From NCBI RefSeq assembly GCF_963678845.1, contig NZ_OY787468.1, positions 310,001 to 374,000 of the forward strand: a stretch of 64,000 nt of DNA, given 5' to 3'. A program made the translations under genes and the position numbers. The DNA comes from an uncultured Bacteroides sp. (GTDB lineage: Bacteria > Bacteroidota > Bacteroidia > Bacteroidales > Bacteroidaceae). Numbering within the stretch: the first letter of the stretch is position 1; the number at the start of each line of letters is the position of its first letter. Below are positions 15,695-23,710 of the stretch, piece by piece. Below the pieces are notes generated by a model. It was not told the DNA's origin and ran no database searches. It saw nothing but the letters and a program-made list of their open reading frames with translations.

Positions 15695-17068
15695 ATGGAG
15701 AAGCAATATATATCAACCCGTAACGCATGTAAACTATGTGCTCCGCTAGGTGCATCGGTAGCACTTAAAGGTATTGAAGGATGTGTACCGCTTATCCACG
15801 GTTCTCAAGGATGTGCAACATATATCCGCCGTTATATGATTAGTCACTACAAAGAGCCGGTAGATATTGCTTCATCAAACTTCAGCGAAGCTGCTACCGT
15901 CTATGGGGGCAGTCGGAACTTTATCACCGGAATCAATAACATTATAAAGCAATATAATCCTAAAGTTATTGGCATTGCCTCTACCTGTCTGAGTGAAACG
16001 ATTGGTGAGGACTTACCCGGATTAATAAGGGATTATAAGGAGGCAAATAAAGATAAAGAATTACCCACATTTATCAATGTATCTACAGCAAGTTATTGCG
16101 GTAGCCACATTGACGGTTTTCATAATACTTTGCTGGCAGCAGTCCGCTCTTTAGCCTCGGATAAGGTTAAGGGAGATTATATTAACATATTTCCCGGATT
16201 CATTTCTCCGGCAGATATCCGTTATTTAAAAGAAGTTCTCGATGATTTCGATCTCAATTATATTCTTTTTCCTGATTATTCCGAGACTCTTGATAATGAA
16301 CATTGGAAAGATTACCAACTGATTCCTCAGGGAGGAACTCCAGTGAGTGATATCATCCGTACCGGAGGAGCTTGTGCCACCATTGAATTGGGCAATGTAT
16401 TCAATAAAGGAGCAGTAAGGAGTAATTCAGGCAGAATTCAGACTGCCGGAGAATGGCTGGAAGCTGCTTTCGGAGTAAAGAACTATCAGATAGGAATGCC
16501 TATTGGCATTAAATCTGCCGACAGTTTCTTCAAAGTGTTATCAGAAATCAGCAAAAAAGAGATTCCTGAGAAGCACCGGAAAGAACGGGGACGCTTAATT
16601 GATGCTTATGTAGATGCACATAAATATGTTTTTGGTAAACGAGCCCTTATCTTTGGAGAAGAAGATCTTGTGATAAGTCTAGCCGGCTTTTTAAAGGAAA
16701 TAGGTATTGAGCCTTCTCTCATTGGTTCGGGAGGAAACAGTGGCTTACTAAAACACGAAATAGAAAAATTATATACTGACTCAGAAACTCCAATAAGTGT
16801 GTTAAGTGGTTCCGATTTTGAATCAATGCGCGAAAAAGCAGAAGAGATTACCCCAGATATCTTAATTGGAAACAGTAAAGGGTATTACATTGCCCGTGAA
16901 CGTAAGATTCCATTAGTCAGACTAGGCTTTCCTATTCACGACCGTTTCGGAGCAGCTCGCCTGCACCATATCGGATATCGGGGAACTCAGGTACTATTTG
17001 ACCTCATTGTGAATGCATTAATAGAATATAAACAAGAAAACTCCCCTGTAGGGTATAAATACATTTAG
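15695..17068 (+). CDS. nifN: FeMo-cofactor scaffold protein NifN
   Basis: NifN is the NifK-like partner of NifE in FeMo-co assembly. The 457-residue protein has NifK-like blocks in order: NACKLCAPLGASVALKGIEG, IHGSQGCATYIRRYMISHYKEP, SSNFSEAATVYGG and STCLSETIGED. It is followed two bases later by nifB. It is not fused to NifB, unlike the NifN-B fusion of some clostridia. NifK itself is already assigned to 12698-14077, and the lower conservation and position after nifE support the NifN call. Confidence 0.95.
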   Translation: MEKQYISTRNACKLCAPLGASVALKGIEGCVPLIHGSQGCATYIRRYMISHYKEPVDIASSNFSEAATVYGGSRNFITGINNIIKQYNPKVIGIASTCLSETIGEDLPGLIRDYKEANKDKELPTFINVSTASYCGSHIDGFHNTLLAAVRSLASDKVKGDYINIFPGFISPADIRYLKEVLDDFDLNYILFPDYSETLDNEHWKDYQLIPQGGTPVSDIIRTGGACATIELGNVFNKGAVRSNSGRIQTAGEWLEAAFGVKNYQIGMPIGIKSADSFFKVLSEISKKEIPEKHRKERGRLIDAYVDAHKYVFGKRALIFGEEDLVISLAGFLKEIGIEPSLIGSGGNSGLLKHEIEKLYTDSETPISVLSGSDFESMREKAEEITPDILIGNSKGYYIARERKIPLVRLGFPIHDRFGAARLHHIGYRGTQVLFDLIVNALIEYKQENSPVGYKYI

Positions 17069-17070
17069 AT

Positions 17071-18339
17071 ATGGAAACGACAGAAAAAAAACAAGCCCAT
17101 CCCTGCTTTGATGAAAGTGTAAAACACACTCATGCCAGAGTACATTTACCTGTAGCACCAAAATGCAATATACAATGCAACTATTGCAATCGGAAATATG
17201 ATTGTGTAAATGAAAGCCGTCCGGGAGTTACATCATCTGTTCTTGCTCCATTTCAAGCTATTGATTACCTAAAGGCGCTGGATGAACGGATAGAAAACTT
17301 ATCTGTAATTGGCATTGCAGGTCCGGGTGATCCTTTTGCCAATCCTGAAGAGACATTGAGTACCATGCGTCGCGTTAAGGAACAATTTCCTGAAAAAATA
17401 TTTTGCCTCTCTACCAATGGTTTGGATTTAGAACCTTACATAGATGAAATAGCAGAACTGGGTGTTAGTCATGTCACCATTACAATGAATGCCATCGACC
17501 CAACAATCACTGGAAAAATATATAAATGGGTTCGCTATAATAAACATGTATACAGAGGCGTTGAAGGAGCAAAAATATTACTTGAAAGACAATTGAGATG
17601 CATTCCTTTACTGAAAGCAAAAGGAATTACTGTCAAGATTAACAGTATCATTATACCGGGCATCAATGAGGATCACATTCCGGAAGTTGCCCGCAAATGT
17701 TCTGAACTAGGAGCGGATGTAATTAACTGCATACCACTTATTCCAACTGCCGAAACAGAATTTGCCAACTATCCTAAACCCGATACAAAGATGATCTTTA
17801 AGACAAGAACTTTGGCTTCAGAGCACCTGAAACTAATGAGCCATTGCGCTCGTTGCAGAGCTGATGCTGCAGGTTTGCTCGGTCAGGATCTGAAAGATAC
17901 TCATACTTTATTAAAAGAGTACTCTTCTCGTCCGGAGTTTGATTTAAGTGGTCGTCCTTATGTTGCTGTAGCCACCCATGAAGGGTTACTGGTTAACCAA
18001 CATTTAGGAGAAGCAACTTCGCTGTACATATTTAAGCAATCTCCTAAAGGTTTTCAACTTGTTGAGGAACGTAAAACACCAATACCAGGAGCAGGAGACC
18101 AAAGATGGGTAGACATGGCCCGAACATTGAATGATTGTAGAGCACTACTTGTATCCGGAATAGGAGAAAATCCCAAAATGATACTAAATTCCTGCAAGGT
18201 ACACGTAATAGAAATGACTGGATTAATAGATGACGGACTGGATGGCGTATACAACGATAAGCCTATCAGGAGCATAGCCAAGCCTGATGCTTTTAAATGC
18301 GGCAGCGGATGCAAAGGAAACGCACAAGGATGTGCATAA
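17071..18339 (+). CDS. nifB: FeMo-cofactor biosynthesis radical SAM protein NifB with C-terminal NifX-like domain
   Basis: NifB fuses two 4Fe-4S clusters and inserts carbide from SAM, giving the precursor NifB-co. The radical SAM cysteines are C32, C36 and C39 (KCNIQCNYC). C259 and C262 (HCARCRADAAG) belong to the additional cluster sites. Residues from about 295 to 400 (RPYVAVATHEGLLVNQHLG onward) form a NifX/NafY-type cofactor-carrier domain. The tail CGSGCKGNAQGCA is cysteine-rich. The total of 422 residues fits NifB-NifX fusions; many archaeal NifBs lack the second domain. Confidence 0.97.
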   Translation: METTEKKQAHPCFDESVKHTHARVHLPVAPKCNIQCNYCNRKYDCVNESRPGVTSSVLAPFQAIDYLKALDERIENLSVIGIAGPGDPFANPEETLSTMRRVKEQFPEKIFCLSTNGLDLEPYIDEIAELGVSHVTITMNAIDPTITGKIYKWVRYNKHVYRGVEGAKILLERQLRCIPLLKAKGITVKINSIIIPGINEDHIPEVARKCSELGADVINCIPLIPTAETEFANYPKPDTKMIFKTRTLASEHLKLMSHCARCRADAAGLLGQDLKDTHTLLKEYSSRPEFDLSGRPYVAVATHEGLLVNQHLGEATSLYIFKQSPKGFQLVEERKTPIPGAGDQRWVDMARTLNDCRALLVSGIGENPKMILNSCKVHVIEMTGLIDDGLDGVYNDKPIRSIAKPDAFKCGSGCKGNAQGCA

Positions 18340-18371
18340 TTATATTAAAACAAAAATAAATCAAGAACAAA

Positions 18372-18680
18372 ATGAAAAAGCCAGCTTATCACATTTTAGT
18401 GTGTAATTCTTATCGGGTAGCAGGAGAAGCTCAAGGCGCCTGTAATAAAAAAGGTGCAGCCGGATTACTGCAATACCTAAGTGAAGAAGCATCAGATAGA
18501 GGATTGGATGTAGCCGTTTCTACAACAGCTTGTCTGAATGTATGCTCTCAGGGACCAGTAATGGTTATTCATCCCAATAATTATTGGTATGGAGGCGTTG
18601 ATAGCGAAGATGTAATTGACGAAATACTTGATTCCCTGGAAAATGATGAACCATGTGCCAAATACCTGATATCTGACTAA
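18372..18680 (+). CDS. Thioredoxin-like 2Fe-2S ferredoxin
   Basis: This 102-residue protein looks like a Shethna-type (thioredoxin-fold) 2Fe-2S ferredoxin, a family often found in nif clusters. The probable cluster ligands are Cys11, Cys24, Cys54 and Cys58 (HILVCNS, GACNKKG and TTACLNVC). It sits between nifB and nifV in the nifE operon, with the nifV start only 3 bases after its stop. An electron-transfer or protective role for nitrogenase, as for Azotobacter FeSII, is possible, but its exact role here is unknown. Confidence 0.88.
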   Translation: MKKPAYHILVCNSYRVAGEAQGACNKKGAAGLLQYLSEEASDRGLDVAVSTTACLNVCSQGPVMVIHPNNYWYGGVDSEDVIDEILDSLENDEPCAKYLISD

Positions 18681-18683
18681 ATA

Positions 18684-19862
18684 ATGAAAGCAATTAAGAA
18701 ACCATATTTTATTGACACCACATTACGTGACGGTGAACAGGCCCCAGGTGTAGTCTTTTCTTTAGATGAAAAGATAAAGGTCTGTTCGCTGCTTGATCAG
18801 GCTGGCATTCCCGAACTTGAAATTGGCACACCGGCCATTGGCATTAGGGAGGCTCAGGAAATTAATTTAATTTGCCAGCAAGAATTCAAATTCAAGACTT
18901 TAGCATGGTGCAGAGCCAATAAGTATGATATTCTTTTAGCTGCAAAAAGTGGTACAAATGGAGTTCATTTATCATTTCCTGTTTCTAAAATTCTTCAGGA
19001 AGCAATGGGAAAAGATGAACACTGGGTGTTACAGAACTTACAGGAAATGTATGATTTTGCATCATCCAAATTTGAATATGTAACCATTGGTGCCCAGGAT
19101 GCCTCAAGAGCCAATTTATCTTTCTTGAAAGAATTCATCGGACTTGCTGCTTTTCTGGGAACTTCACGGGTTCGAATAGCTGATACTGTAGGCACATTAA
19201 ATCCCATTTCGTGCTTTAAATTAATAAAATCAATTCGTGCCACTTATCAGGATTTGCCATTAGAAATACATACACACAATGATTTAGGAATGGCAACAGC
19301 CAATACTGTATCAGCATATTTAGCCGGAGCCGAATGTCTCAGCGTTACTGTTAACGGACTAGGTGAACGCGCTGGCAATGCTGCTTTAGAAGAAGTTGCA
19401 ATGGCCTTGGAAATGAGTGAAAAAATTGATTGCAGGCTAGATTCTACTCTTTATTCTGAACTTTCAAGCTATGTTTCCGAGATATCAAATAGAACCTTAC
19501 CCGAAAGCAAGCCTATTACAGGAAGCCTCGTTTTATCTCATGAATCAGGCATACACACTCAATGCTTACAAAAAGACAGAAAAACCTATCAATTAATAGA
19601 AGCTTCCAAAATTGGTAAATTAGAACAAGATTTCATTATAGGCAAGCACAGCGGTAAATCAACAATCAGATTTTATCTGCAAAAAGAAAATTTACCTGTT
19701 GATGAAGTTATCTGCGACATCTTATTAATTAAAATAAAAGAAGAAGCTAGCAAAAAAAAGAGCTTCCTTAGTGAAAAAGATTTTTATCAGATTTATTGGG
19801 ACATAAGAAAAAAAGAGAAATATTATGGAAGAAAAGAATATGCAGGAACCAATCATTCCTGA
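18684..19862 (+). CDS. nifV: Homocitrate synthase NifV
   Basis: NifV condenses acetyl-CoA with 2-oxoglutarate to homocitrate, the organic ligand of FeMo-co. The 392-residue protein has the DRE-TIM metallolyase signature DTTLRDGEQAPGVVFS, the metal-binding HTHNDLGMATAN, HESGIHTQCL and GKHSGKST. Isopropylmalate synthase is closely related, but the position in the nif operon favours homocitrate synthase. The last 38 bases overlap the next gene in another frame, suggesting coupled translation. Confidence 0.93.
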   Translation: MKAIKKPYFIDTTLRDGEQAPGVVFSLDEKIKVCSLLDQAGIPELEIGTPAIGIREAQEINLICQQEFKFKTLAWCRANKYDILLAAKSGTNGVHLSFPVSKILQEAMGKDEHWVLQNLQEMYDFASSKFEYVTIGAQDASRANLSFLKEFIGLAAFLGTSRVRIADTVGTLNPISCFKLIKSIRATYQDLPLEIHTHNDLGMATANTVSAYLAGAECLSVTVNGLGERAGNAALEEVAMALEMSEKIDCRLDSTLYSELSSYVSEISNRTLPESKPITGSLVLSHESGIHTQCLQKDRKTYQLIEASKIGKLEQDFIIGKHSGKSTIRFYLQKENLPVDEVICDILLIKIKEEASKKKSFLSEKDFYQIYWDIRKKEKYYGRKEYAGTNHS

Positions 19863-20274
19863 TGAGGAGATGTTGTTATTTGCCAATAGTTCTCTGTCGT
19901 ATGCAAACAGCTACTTATCCACTCTGGAAAAGAACCTGAGCAAAAAAGAGCATTTCAACAATGATCTTCTTTATAACATAGCTGTAATGGCATTCGAGAA
20001 ATACTTTGTCAGTTTACTTGCCCGTTATAACTGGGCTGCCACACACCATATGCCGGTTGCTCTTTACAGAGAAGCAGAGCAATTTGATAATGAATTGACT
20101 GAATCAATGAAAGCTACATCTATTTTAGTAGGGAAGTTTGAGAGGATTTGTTCACTGGATGACTTCGGCTACCGAACTCCAGAAATAGAAGAGATACATA
20201 GCATGGTAGAAGGTATGAAGGAAATAAAAAAATTAGTTGAAAAGCGAATGTCAGAGGTTAATGAAATAAGCTGA
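19825..20274 (+). CDS. Small helical protein, HEPN-like, at the end of the nifE operon
   Basis: I do not recognise this 149-residue protein with certainty. It is almost entirely helical. Its pattern (SYANSYLSTLEKN, DLLYNIAVMAFEKYFVSLLARY, then HHMPVALYREAEQF) is like HEPN-domain proteins, but the RNase-type Rx4-6H motif is not evident. The start lies inside nifV (38-base overlap); a second in-frame ATG at 19840 is possible. The 3' end overlaps the end of the opposing Nif11 gene by 17 bases. Its place in the operon suggests a nitrogenase accessory role; no function is known to me. Confidence 0.7.
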   Translation: MEEKNMQEPIIPDEEMLLFANSSLSYANSYLSTLEKNLSKKEHFNNDLLYNIAVMAFEKYFVSLLARYNWAATHHMPVALYREAEQFDNELTESMKATSILVGKFERICSLDDFGYRTPEIEEIHSMVEGMKEIKKLVEKRMSEVNEIS

Positions 20275-20497
20275 ACCAAGCCTCCGCTTGCTTAATTTTA
20301 TCCGCGTCTTCATATGACTGGCATTTAAAAAGCATAATATTAATAGCTTCTTCAAATTCTTCCTCAGTAAAAGACAAGAATTGATTCTGGAGAAAAGCCA
20401 GTAATTCTTGTTTTGTTTTACACTTGTAACATTCCGCTCTCAATGACTTATCACCATCAACTTGGGCGATAAAGGTTATTGCATTTCTTATTGACAT
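20258..20497 (-). CDS. Nif11-family small protein
   Basis: The 79-residue protein resembles the Nif11 domain: an N-terminal helix (MSIRNAITFIAQVDGDKSLRAE), then CKTKQELLAFLQNQ and FTEEEFEEAIN. Nif11 proteins occur in nif clusters and, in other bacteria, as leader parts of modified peptides. No GG-type cleavage site followed by a core peptide is seen, and no peptide-modifying enzyme is nearby, so a nif accessory role is more likely. It is the last gene of nifA-GNAT-nifX-nif11, and its stop overlaps the end of the converging gene. Confidence 0.75.
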   Translation of the reverse strand: MSIRNAITFIAQVDGDKSLRAECYKCKTKQELLAFLQNQFLSFTEEEFEEAINIMLFKCQSYEDADKIKQAEAWFSLFH

Positions 20498-20518
20498 ACT
20501 ATTCTAGTTTATATATTA

Positions 20519-20920
20519 CTATTTTTCATCACAATCTGTGGAGCACACAGAACATTCTCCACCACAGGTCTGGATATCAGAAAAAGACGAGACAAAATCA
20601 TAAGTTTGCAGCTTGTCCCCATTAAACAGATTGATATTATCCATTAGATTAATTCCTTCAGATTGGTATACACGAAATCCTTTATTCACCAAGACCTGTA
20701 ATGCCATGGGGTGAATATGCTTTGTGATTATGCTATCCACTTCCTGAGAAATCAATGCCGGCAATAATTCCCCCATATTACAAGCTAAGTCGGATGTACG
20801 CATCCAGAAAAAGTTTCCAGAAGCTTCATTATAAAGGCAAAGAGAACCGGTTGAGTTAAACCCGTTCGCGATATCATATTTATGCTCATTATTATCTATT
20901 ACAGGAATTGCTATTTTCAT
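20519..20920 (-). CDS. NifX/NifB-type dinitrogenase cofactor-binding family protein
   Basis: The 133-residue protein belongs to the NifX/NafY fold that carries FeMo-co or its precursors. It starts MKIAIPVID and includes a KHIHPMALQVLVNKGFRVYQ stretch like the family core. The C-terminal tail has four cysteines in a C-x3-C-x2-C-x3-C pattern (residues 119-130), which the usual NifX lacks. I chose the ATG at 20918-20920 because it overlaps the stop of the upstream acetyltransferase gene as ATGA; a longer frame starting at 20962 would run far into that gene. NifB here already ends in a NifX-like domain, so this would be a second carrier. Confidence 0.85.
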   Translation of the reverse strand: MKIAIPVIDNNEHKYDIANGFNSTGSLCLYNEASGNFFWMRTSDLACNMGELLPALISQEVDSIITKHIHPMALQVLVNKGFRVYQSEGINLMDNINLFNGDKLQTYDFVSSFSDIQTCGGECSVCSTDCDEK

Positions 20921-21393
20921 TCGTCTATTGTTTTTGTCCAGAAATACATATTCGGAGTGCATTCTTTAAATCCTAAACTTCTGTAAAGGTTCTGAGCAAC
21001 TTTGTTATCCTCGCGTACTTCAAGAGATATTTTACAGTATTTTTTAAACTCAGAAATATGAATGAGCTCTTCCAATAGCAGCCGCCCTAATCCTTTGCCT
21101 CTATACTCATCATAAATAATCAGATCATGAAGATTTATATATGGCTTTACTTTAAAAGTAGAAAAATTGATGAAGCAAGTAGCCAGTCCTACTATATTCT
21201 GATTATATATTACAAATAAAACAAAAGAAGATGGATGATTAGCCAGTCCGTCTACCAAGTGCAACTGCTGTATTTTATTAAGAGGTTCAGATTCACCCAT
21301 AGCATCACTCATATAATGATTAAGTAAACTAACCAAAGCATTTAGATGCATTGGATTTTCATAATCGCAATACTCAAATTCTATCATTTTCAT
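20917..21393 (-). CDS. GNAT-family N-acetyltransferase in the nifA operon
   Basis: A 158-residue GNAT acetyltransferase. The acetyl-CoA-binding motif is DEYRGKGLGRLLLEELI (RGKGLG at residues 98-103), and the C-terminal NLYRSLGFKE is the usual GNAT ending. Its start lies inside the 3' end of nifA (20-base overlap), and its stop overlaps the start of the NifX-family gene, so the three are probably translated together. The substrate is unknown. An acetyltransferase in this position is not part of the classical nif set. Confidence 0.9.
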   Translation of the reverse strand: MKMIEFEYCDYENPMHLNALVSLLNHYMSDAMGESEPLNKIQQLHLVDGLANHPSSFVLFVIYNQNIVGLATCFINFSTFKVKPYINLHDLIIYDEYRGKGLGRLLLEELIHISEFKKYCKISLEVREDNKVAQNLYRSLGFKECTPNMYFWTKTIDE

Positions 21394-22957
21394 TAATCAT
21401 TTTAGTTTTAAATCGTTTAGGATCAATCTCATATTTCTTTATTCGAATGCCCATCATACGTTCGGTGATACCTAATTGATCAGCTGCTTTTGCCATGTTT
21501 CCCTTACAGGTAATCAATGTATCCATTATAATTTGCTTTTCTAACTTGCCCAGAATTATTTCCAAAGTACCGTTTTGTCCGGTCTCACTTGTTGCAGCCG
21601 TTTGCAAAGTTGGCGGTAAGTTAGTTGTTCTAATAACACTATCAACACTCAAAATGCAAGCTCTTTCCATACAATTCTCGAGTTCCCGGATATTACCAGG
21701 CCAATGATATACCATTAATGTATCAATAGCCATAGCCGTAATTCTTTTTATATTCTTTCCAAGGCGCTTATTAAATTTCTCTATAAAGAAGTCTACCAAA
21801 ACTGGTATATCATTAATCCTTTCCCGTAAAGCCGGAATGTAAATGGGAAAAACATTAATTCTATAATAAAGGTCCTCACGAAATTCCCCTTTATCTATCA
21901 AATCTTCTAAATTACGGTTTGTTGCACAGATAATGCGCACATCCACTTTTATAGGTTTCGTACTACCTAAACGTTCAACTTCTCTTTCTTGCAATACCCG
22001 TAACAACTTCACTTGGGTGGATGCGGGAATCTCACCAAATTCATCTAAAAAGATAGTTCCTCCATCTGCTGCCTCGAAGCGTCCAATTCTTTGAGCGCTT
22101 GCACCTGTAAAAGCCCCTTTCTCATGTCCAAAGAGTTCACTTTCAATAAGACTTTCGGGTAAAGCGGCGCAATTAACTTTAATGAATGCCTTATTTTTCC
22201 GAGGACTATTATAATGTATGGCATCTGCAATAAGCTCTTTTCCAACACCGCTCTCTCCTCTTATTAATACCGTTGCATCAGTTGCTGCCACACTATCAAT
22301 GAGAGCAAAGACCTCATTCATTTTTCCGGAATTTCCTTTAATATAATCCGGCATAATTCTATTTCGAAGTTCTCCTTTTAATTTTTTATTCTCATTTAGC
22401 AATTGTTCCATCTCCTCGGCATATTCTTGTCGGCGACGAATAGTTCTGCCAATCATGGAGGCAACAATCTTTAATAAACGAGCATCTTCATTAAATGAAA
22501 TATTTCTCAAATAGGCTTTATGAAAACTAAGAGTTCCTATAATCTCAGCTTTGTAGCGAATAGGGGTGCAAATAAACGACACATCCACATCATTGATTGA
22601 TGTGGGGGCATGCGTAAGATTTAAGAAGATATCCGAATCTGCAATTCTAGGAATCAGAATAGTTTCTCCATTTTTAATGACCTGACCAATTATACCCTCG
22701 CCTACCTTATAAATAGCATTATTTTTATCCTCTTCCGTAATTCCATATGAACCTTCTATAAAAATATTAGAGCTTTCTCTGTTCAATACTGTTAGTATAA
22801 TTCTTTCAGCATGCAGATGTTCGCACAGAAGCTTAATTACATCATCCAGGTTAACCTCTTTATAGCTAAGCATGTTACTAAGTTTTAGCAATAAATTAAG
22901 TTCTCTGACACCATAGCACTCGCCTTCTCCAAACTTACATAATAATAGCTTATCCAT
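21374..22957 (-). CDS. nifA: Sigma-54-dependent transcriptional activator, NifA type
   Basis: The 527-residue protein has an N-terminal GAF sensor domain (about 25-175), an AAA+ domain with Walker A GESGVGKE (234-241), the sigma-54-contacting GAFTGA motif (281-286), Walker B TIFLDE (301-306), and a C-terminal Fis-type helix-turn-helix (about 488-515). The order and size fit NifA/AnfA/VnfA. The cysteine-rich linker of oxygen-sensitive NifA is not seen. With three sigma-54-like promoters next door, it is the likely activator of mop, nifH and nifE. AnfA or a general nitrogen regulator cannot be excluded by sequence alone. Confidence 0.9.
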   Translation of the reverse strand: MDKLLLCKFGEGECYGVRELNLLLKLSNMLSYKEVNLDDVIKLLCEHLHAERIILTVLNRESSNIFIEGSYGITEEDKNNAIYKVGEGIIGQVIKNGETILIPRIADSDIFLNLTHAPTSINDVDVSFICTPIRYKAEIIGTLSFHKAYLRNISFNEDARLLKIVASMIGRTIRRRQEYAEEMEQLLNENKKLKGELRNRIMPDYIKGNSGKMNEVFALIDSVAATDATVLIRGESGVGKELIADAIHYNSPRKNKAFIKVNCAALPESLIESELFGHEKGAFTGASAQRIGRFEAADGGTIFLDEFGEIPASTQVKLLRVLQEREVERLGSTKPIKVDVRIICATNRNLEDLIDKGEFREDLYYRINVFPIYIPALRERINDIPVLVDFFIEKFNKRLGKNIKRITAMAIDTLMVYHWPGNIRELENCMERACILSVDSVIRTTNLPPTLQTAATSETGQNGTLEIILGKLEKQIIMDTLITCKGNMAKAADQLGITERMMGIRIKKYEIDPKRFKTKMINENDRI

Positions 22958-23010
22958 GATTATATATAATTAATGATTCTAATTTAATTAAAACAGAGTT
23001 ATTATGATCA

Positions 23011-23018
23011 CAAATATA
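23011..23018 (-). promoter_or_regulatory. Promoter -7 box for the nifA operon
   Basis: On the minus strand this reads TATATTTG, a match to TAnnTTTG. TTTC, a near match to the -33 TTTG, lies 19 bases further upstream (23038-23041). It is 54 bases before the nifA ATG. It suggests nifA is read by the main sigma factor and not by sigma-54. Confidence 0.5.
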
Positions 23019-23674
23019 ACTATTTTATTTTCATTTTGAAATATTATTAATCACTTTATAAACAATTAAGGCAGTTATAATAATATCACGACTTGTTCAG
23101 GTACTTTTTAATTCAATTTTCATAAATAATAGCCTTAAACTTACAAGTTGTTTATGTTCCAAACTGCATCTTATAAACTTGAACTAAAATATTACGTAAA
23201 CAATTAAATTTATAAATAATCCCAAAAACTTAATACCACAATCATTCACCATTAAATAAAATCCATTGGAGAATAAATGAAAATCATTGGAGAATAATCT
23301 GAAAGAAATTGCTTAATAGTTTTAGAAAACACAACCGGACATGTCTTCTTCCATTTTATCAAATTCCAAGCAAAAATAAAAAGTTACCCTCACTCCCTCA
23401 CTCTTTATTTTAAAGCCTTTAATATAAGTATATTAACTACAACAAAATCATATTTATCCCTCACTTACCCTCACCTTTTTGAGGGCATCCCTCACTAATT
23501 GAAGCTTTTTTAACACGATATTGCATTCAAATGTAATGGATGAAGAAGATTTACTCTGCTTTAAATCTGTTGTTAATATCTAAACGATAAAAATAGTTTA
23601 TGCTTTTCTTGTGTATCGAACTGAGGTTAATTATTAATTAATATTATAACAACCATAAAACAAAAAGAAATGAT

Positions 23675-23682
23675 TAATTTTG
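23675..23682 (+). promoter_or_regulatory. Promoter -7 box for the LOG gene
   Basis: TAATTTTG matches TAnnTTTG and lies 28 bases before the ATG, with an AAGGA ribosome site in between. Confidence 0.55.
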
Positions 23683-23710
23683 CGGCGAAATGTAAAAACA
23701 GACTACAAGG

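Larger units (their letters stand above)
22958..23710. other. 750-base AT-rich gap with short direct repeats upstream of nifA
   Basis: No gene is visible on either strand. The gap separates the divergent nifA operon and the LOG gene. It holds the direct repeat CATTGGAGAATAA at 23264-23276 and 23285-23297 (21 bases apart) and five copies of CCCTCAC starting at 23387, 23395, 23458, 23468 and 23489. A GAGGG at 23481-23485 is the inverse complement of the repeat core. The remainder is AT-rich and featureless to me. Confidence 0.7.

Noticed and set aside
20258..20497. Nif11 protein as a ribosomal peptide natural-product precursor
   Set aside because: There is no GG cleavage site with a core peptide and no modification or export gene nearby.
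9472..22957. Recent mobile island carrying nif genes
   Set aside because: No integrase, transposase, flanking repeat or tRNA junction is visible on either side, and the base use does not stand out.
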